Assembly (NCBI RefSeq): GCF_019320115.1
Contig: NC_089584.1
Span: 99,621,792-99,685,791 of the forward strand
Reading direction: 5' to 3'
DNA from: Miscanthus floridulus
Taxonomy: Eukaryota > Streptophyta > Magnoliopsida > Poales > Poaceae
DNA: 64,000 nt
How positions within the stretch are numbered: position 1 is the stretch's first letter; each line of letters opens with the position of its first letter. This document shows, in pieces, positions 61,031 to 64,000 of the stretch. A program made the position numbers and the translations under genes. The notes beneath the pieces were generated by a model, which ran no database searches, was not told where the DNA came from, and worked only from the letters and a program-made list of their open reading frames with translations.

Positions 61031-62526
61031 CCCGCCTCGCCTTGCCATTGAGGCGATCGAAGATTGCTCCGACCGCTTCTTCACTTGAGGCATGGCTGGG
61101 AGCGATGTCAAGGAGTTCCTTGGTGGTTCGTGGACCCTTGCGTCCCAGCTTATGACCAGAGATTCGCAGGTGGTCCCAGATAAGAAAGCACCTATAACAT
61201 CAGTGTCGACAACATTAGGTAGCTCATTGCACTACCGGGAGAAATGCCAGATGTACCCATGGAGGGTCTCACTGGCCTTCTGTCAGCAGTTTTTGAGGTC
61301 CCATGGGTTCCCAGGGCGCTTGTATGTGCCCTGGAAGTTCCCCACGAAGATATCCTTTAGGTCCGCCCAACTCTGGATTCTGTTGGGCGGCTAGTGTTCC
61401 AACCATGTCTATGCCGAAACATCCAAGAACAGTGGAAGGTTACGGATAATGAAGTCATCATTATCCACACCACCGGCCTGGTAGGCAAGCCGATAATCCT
61501 TGAGCCATAGTCCAGGGTTCATCTCTCTAGAGCACTTCAGGATGTTGGTTGGTGGCCGGTACCTTGGCGGAAAGGCAGCATTGAGGATGTGTCGGTCGAA
61601 GGGCTGAGGCCCCAGTAGGCCAAGGCTTAGGCTTTGGTCCTCGTCACTGTCATAGCATCTGCCACGACGATAGTGATAGGCATGGCTAGCTCCCTCTCTC
61701 AAATTGTCATGGGAATGTCTACGAGCATCGACGGTGTTGCATGCGTCATGGTTATGGCTGAGACACTAATGCACTAGGACCGCGGTGCATAGCCCACCGC
61801 TTTGTGGTGCTTAGTGGACTGGTGTGTCCCTGCCGAGACACTTTGAGAGCGTGCGCTGGCTAGCGTCGAGCTCGCGTCGCCAAGACATAAGCTCTCGGCC
61901 TACTGCGCCGCTGCATGCTCGAGTAGCGTGTGAATCTCATGGTGGGCCTGACCATCCTCGGGCATTGCGGCCTCTGGAAGGACATGGAGCAAGGCCACCA
62001 TGGCGGTGATGTTTTGGCTTGCCCAGGCAAAGCGAGGGAGGGCTTCATCATCTACAAGGATCCTCTGGTTCACATTGTGGGCCATGGTGCATGCGCGCCC
62101 ACCATCTCCACGACGTTCTATCTCCTGATCGAGCTCCGCGCATTCCTGCTCGAGCTAGAGTCGCGCTTCCTCGATCTCTCGATGTTAGGCTTTCAGCTGC
62201 TCCACCGACATGCATGGTGGGGCAGTTGTCTCCCTCTCAGCCTCATCATCGAGGTCATTTGTTGGGGTAGCCTCCCCCTCGTGGATGCTTTCAATGTGCC
62301 CCTCAGGAGTACCTATCTTGAAGCATTCACGAGATGGGTGATGGCTTCCCCTACTGGAGTCAGAGCCAGAGGGCGACTTTAGCTCCTCTACCAGGAGGTC
62401 ATGGAAAGATTCCACAATGTGTTCGATTACTCCCATGAATTCATCATTCATGGGAGGTGGAACCATGTGTTGTGTCATGAGGTGGCTAATGGTCACCGTG
62501 GCGTTGCGGAGATCGAACAGAAGCAC
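61031..62526 (-). pseudogene. Gag of the Tat element, N-terminal and central part, decayed
   Basis: MLLFDLRNATVTISHL at the N-side, a coiled-coil acidic region, then the conserved gag block: FPPRYRPPTNILKCSREMNP, LKDYRLAYQAGGVDNDDFII, RNLPLFLDVSA, WADLKDIFVGNFQGTYKRPG and WDLKNC. Premature stops at 61404-61408, 61290, 62157 and elsewhere break it into about six pieces. Confidence 0.72.
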
Positions 62527-62849
62527 TATCGGGGCGTTCCGTATGAGGTGTTTTAGAGAGAGGGGTTCTCCTCCGGTGAGCTACGCCATGTCGTTGGCGT
62601 CAGAGAAGGTGAGGTAGCATGGGTCCTCCTTGGATGGCTAGGGTCTTAGGGAGACGTTGAGCTAGAGCTCAAGCCTCTCATAGTCGAAGCTGATGGAGGG
62701 GAGAGGTTGGATGGTAGCGTGAGCTAATGCCAACTCTTCTCCCACCATGATGATGAAGTCTAGGTAACCGAAGCGCACGTGTGCCCTAGGACCTAGCTAA
62801 TACCATGGCTAGCCATCCATGGCCTGATGTTAATGTCGGAACACACAAA

Positions 62850-62870
62850 GGCTCCTACCTGGCGCGCCAA
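62850..62870 (-). other. Primer-binding site of the Tat element
   Basis: On the minus strand, next to the LTR end, the sequence reads TTGGCGCGCCAGGTAGGAG, a primer-binding site type seen in grass Tat elements (TGGCGCGCCAGGTAGG). It fixes the inner edge of the right LTR at 62872. Confidence 0.8.
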
Positions 62871-62871
62871 C

Positions 62872-62915
62872 TATCGGTGTTTCAAGTAAACACCAACGAG
62901 TAAATTTGTTTATTG
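62872..62915 (-). repeat. Short LTR end next to the PBS
   Basis: 44 bp equal to the start of the LTR (tatcggtgtttcaagtaaac onward), then cut by the 292-bp shared block at 62916. Confidence 0.8.
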
Positions 62916-63207
62916 CACATAAATCATTAAAAAAAGTTGACCGCACATAGGTGCCACTGTTTTAAACTTTTTTACCTTACAAGCCATTCTGTCCAAATGC
63001 AGTGCTAACTGTGGCTAGCAGATGGGGAAAAGACAAGTATGCCCTTAGAAAGAAGAGGCTATCTGATGGTTCTTTGGCACCAATCTGATGGGCCTTAGGC
63101 GCCAAAAACTCTTCCTAGATGAAATGGGGGAGACTAACGTACAGACAGTGGCTCCTATAACACCTTTGTCTCCTATTCCTCTTCAAGCAGTGCCAGCACT
63201 AGCTACT
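62916..63207. repeat. Right copy of the 288-292-bp shared block
   Basis: Diverged homologue of 24416-24703 (many substitutions, some small indels), again ending directly at an LTR start. Here it lies between two LTR starts. Confidence 0.88.
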
Positions 63208-64000
63208 TGTCGGTGTTTCGAGTAAACACCAATGAGTAAATTTGTTTATTGTGTGTCTGGCCTAGATGGTATGCTAAAAAAGACACAAGGTTTATACTAG
63301 TTCGGGTAGAATGTCCCTATGTCCGTTGATGATGCCATGTTCTGGCTTTGTCAGCAAGTGGTCACGTCCCATCCCGCCCCGGTGGGCGACGCGATAGACC
63401 AAGGTGCTGATTCACGACCCTACAGGGAGCAGATGGCGCAGTGACTGCACGTCCGTTATTATAGATGATGCAAGTTTCCTCTTAGACCATAGTGGTTGTC
63501 ATAGGTTTCCATCAGGATCCACGCCCAAGAGTAAATGGCGGTGCCCACAATGCTGTAAGACATATGTCGGTGCCTACAACACTGTTAGGGCTCTAACATG
63601 CCTGGAAGGGCTTAAAGCGCCAGTCTTGTCATATCTTGATGGTACTTTCCTACAATAGTGCAGGGTATGGTCCTCGGTATTGTGGTTGACTTGAGTGAAG
63701 GAGTAGCGCATAGACATAGGGCGAGGTGGAGCTAGCCCCCTGATGTCGGGTGAGGCGAAGTCTGCCCTTAGACATTAGGCGAGGCAGAGCCAGCCCCTAG
63801 ACGTCGGGCGAGACAGAGTCGGCCCCAGACATCAGGTGAGGCGGAGCCAGCCCCCGGATGTCGGGCGAGGCGAAGTCTGCCCTCAGACATCGGGCGAGGC
63901 GGAGCTAGCCCTCGGACGTCGAGTGAGGCAGAGTCTGCCCTCAGACGTCGGGCAAGGCAGAGCCACCCCTAGATGTTGGGCGAGGTGGAGCCAGCCCTCG
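63208..64000 (-). repeat. Right Tat LTR (or second LTR copy), cut by window end
   Basis: Starts TGTCGGTGTTTCGAG and matches the left LTR, except for a deletion joining the sequence after catgtcc-like 63322 to gttgatgatgcc at 63325, skipping what lies at 24825-33280 on the left (including the Sirevirus site). The LTR continues through the minisatellite beyond the window. Confidence 0.8.
63700..64000. repeat. Minisatellite of about 30-33-bp units in the right LTR
   Basis: About nine or more units of the type gacgtcgggcgaggcggagc followed by cagcccccgg, with alternating variants (gaagtctgccctcag). The left LTR has only about three. Confidence 0.9.

Larger units (their letters stand above)
24704..64000 (-). 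mobile_element. Tat-lineage Gypsy retrotransposon, decayed, with three nested insertions
   Basis: Read on the minus strand the order is LTR (from the window edge to 62872), PBS, gag, protease, RT, RNase H, a second RNase H, integrase, repeat-rich spacer, antisense ORF, polypurine tract and LTR (33933 to 24704, split by a Sirevirus). The order RT-RNase H-integrase defines Gypsy. An extra archaeal-type RNase H, an antisense ORF between pol and the 3' LTR, and tandem repeats in that spacer are hallmarks of the Tat lineage (Grande, RIRE2, Retand). LTR termini are the inverted pair TGTCGG and CCGATA (CCGACA decayed). Many coding glutamines have become TAG or TAA, so the element is inactive. The right side is cut by the window end. 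Confidence 0.8.

Noticed and set aside
63700..64000. Regular repeats of about 30 bp resembling a CRISPR array
   Set aside because: There are no unique spacers; whole units are variants of one another, and they lie inside a plant LTR, so this is a minisatellite.

Overview
This is plant nuclear DNA from a grass. The evidence is GC-rich first exons, many short exons split by long AT-rich introns, Stowaway and Mutator MITEs, a tRNA-derived SINE, a Sirevirus (Copia) with its accessory ORF and a Tat-lineage Gypsy with an antisense ORF. The repeat types suggest Andropogoneae (sorghum, Miscanthus, sugarcane group); this is an inference, and the species cannot be fixed from the sequence.

Genic part, about 1-24,400. 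Positions 1-2972 (+) hold the 3' portion of a conserved plant gene of unknown function, probably beta-propeller-like. It has five visible exons, is cut by the window start, and has a SINE in intron 1. A GC-rich fragment of a Shewanella-like/calcineurin-like phosphatase gene lies at about 4090-4650 and has lost a metal-site histidine. On the minus strand, 6545-24109 carries a complete symplekin (Pta1/ESP4 family) gene. I could place 27 coding exons with canonical splice sites; their lengths sum to 3879 nt, an open frame of 1292 codons plus stop. Symplekin scaffolds the CPSF/CstF mRNA 3'-end processing machinery. Its introns hold a Stowaway MITE, a Mutator-type MITE, two hAT-like MITE candidates, a 58-bp tandem duplication touching a splice donor, and a 3.3-kb defective hAT transposon with a perfect 8-bp target duplication.

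Repeat part, about 24,400-64,000. The backbone is one decayed Tat-lineage Gypsy element on the minus strand: right LTR, PBS, gag, protease, RT, RNase H, second RNase H, integrase, repeat-rich spacer, antisense ORF on the plus strand, and left LTR. It ends 595 bp upstream of the symplekin ATG. Three insertions sit inside it: (i) a Sirevirus, 25098-33188, in its left LTR with TSD CGGGC; (ii) a tandem dimer of a non-autonomous Gypsy coding only gag-protease, laid out LTR-internal-LTR-internal-LTR, 36725-45677, between one TSD pair AGGAC; (iii) a gag-less Copia element, 47967-54768. The right LTR runs off the window.

The genes and repeats do not form a pathway; the link is structural, with symplekin expanded by intronic insertions and bounded upstream by retroelements. 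I see no new molecular system. The most unusual object is the gag-protease-only retrotransposon dimer, in which one unit has the open frame but a broken protease motif and the other has the motif but a nonsense codon.
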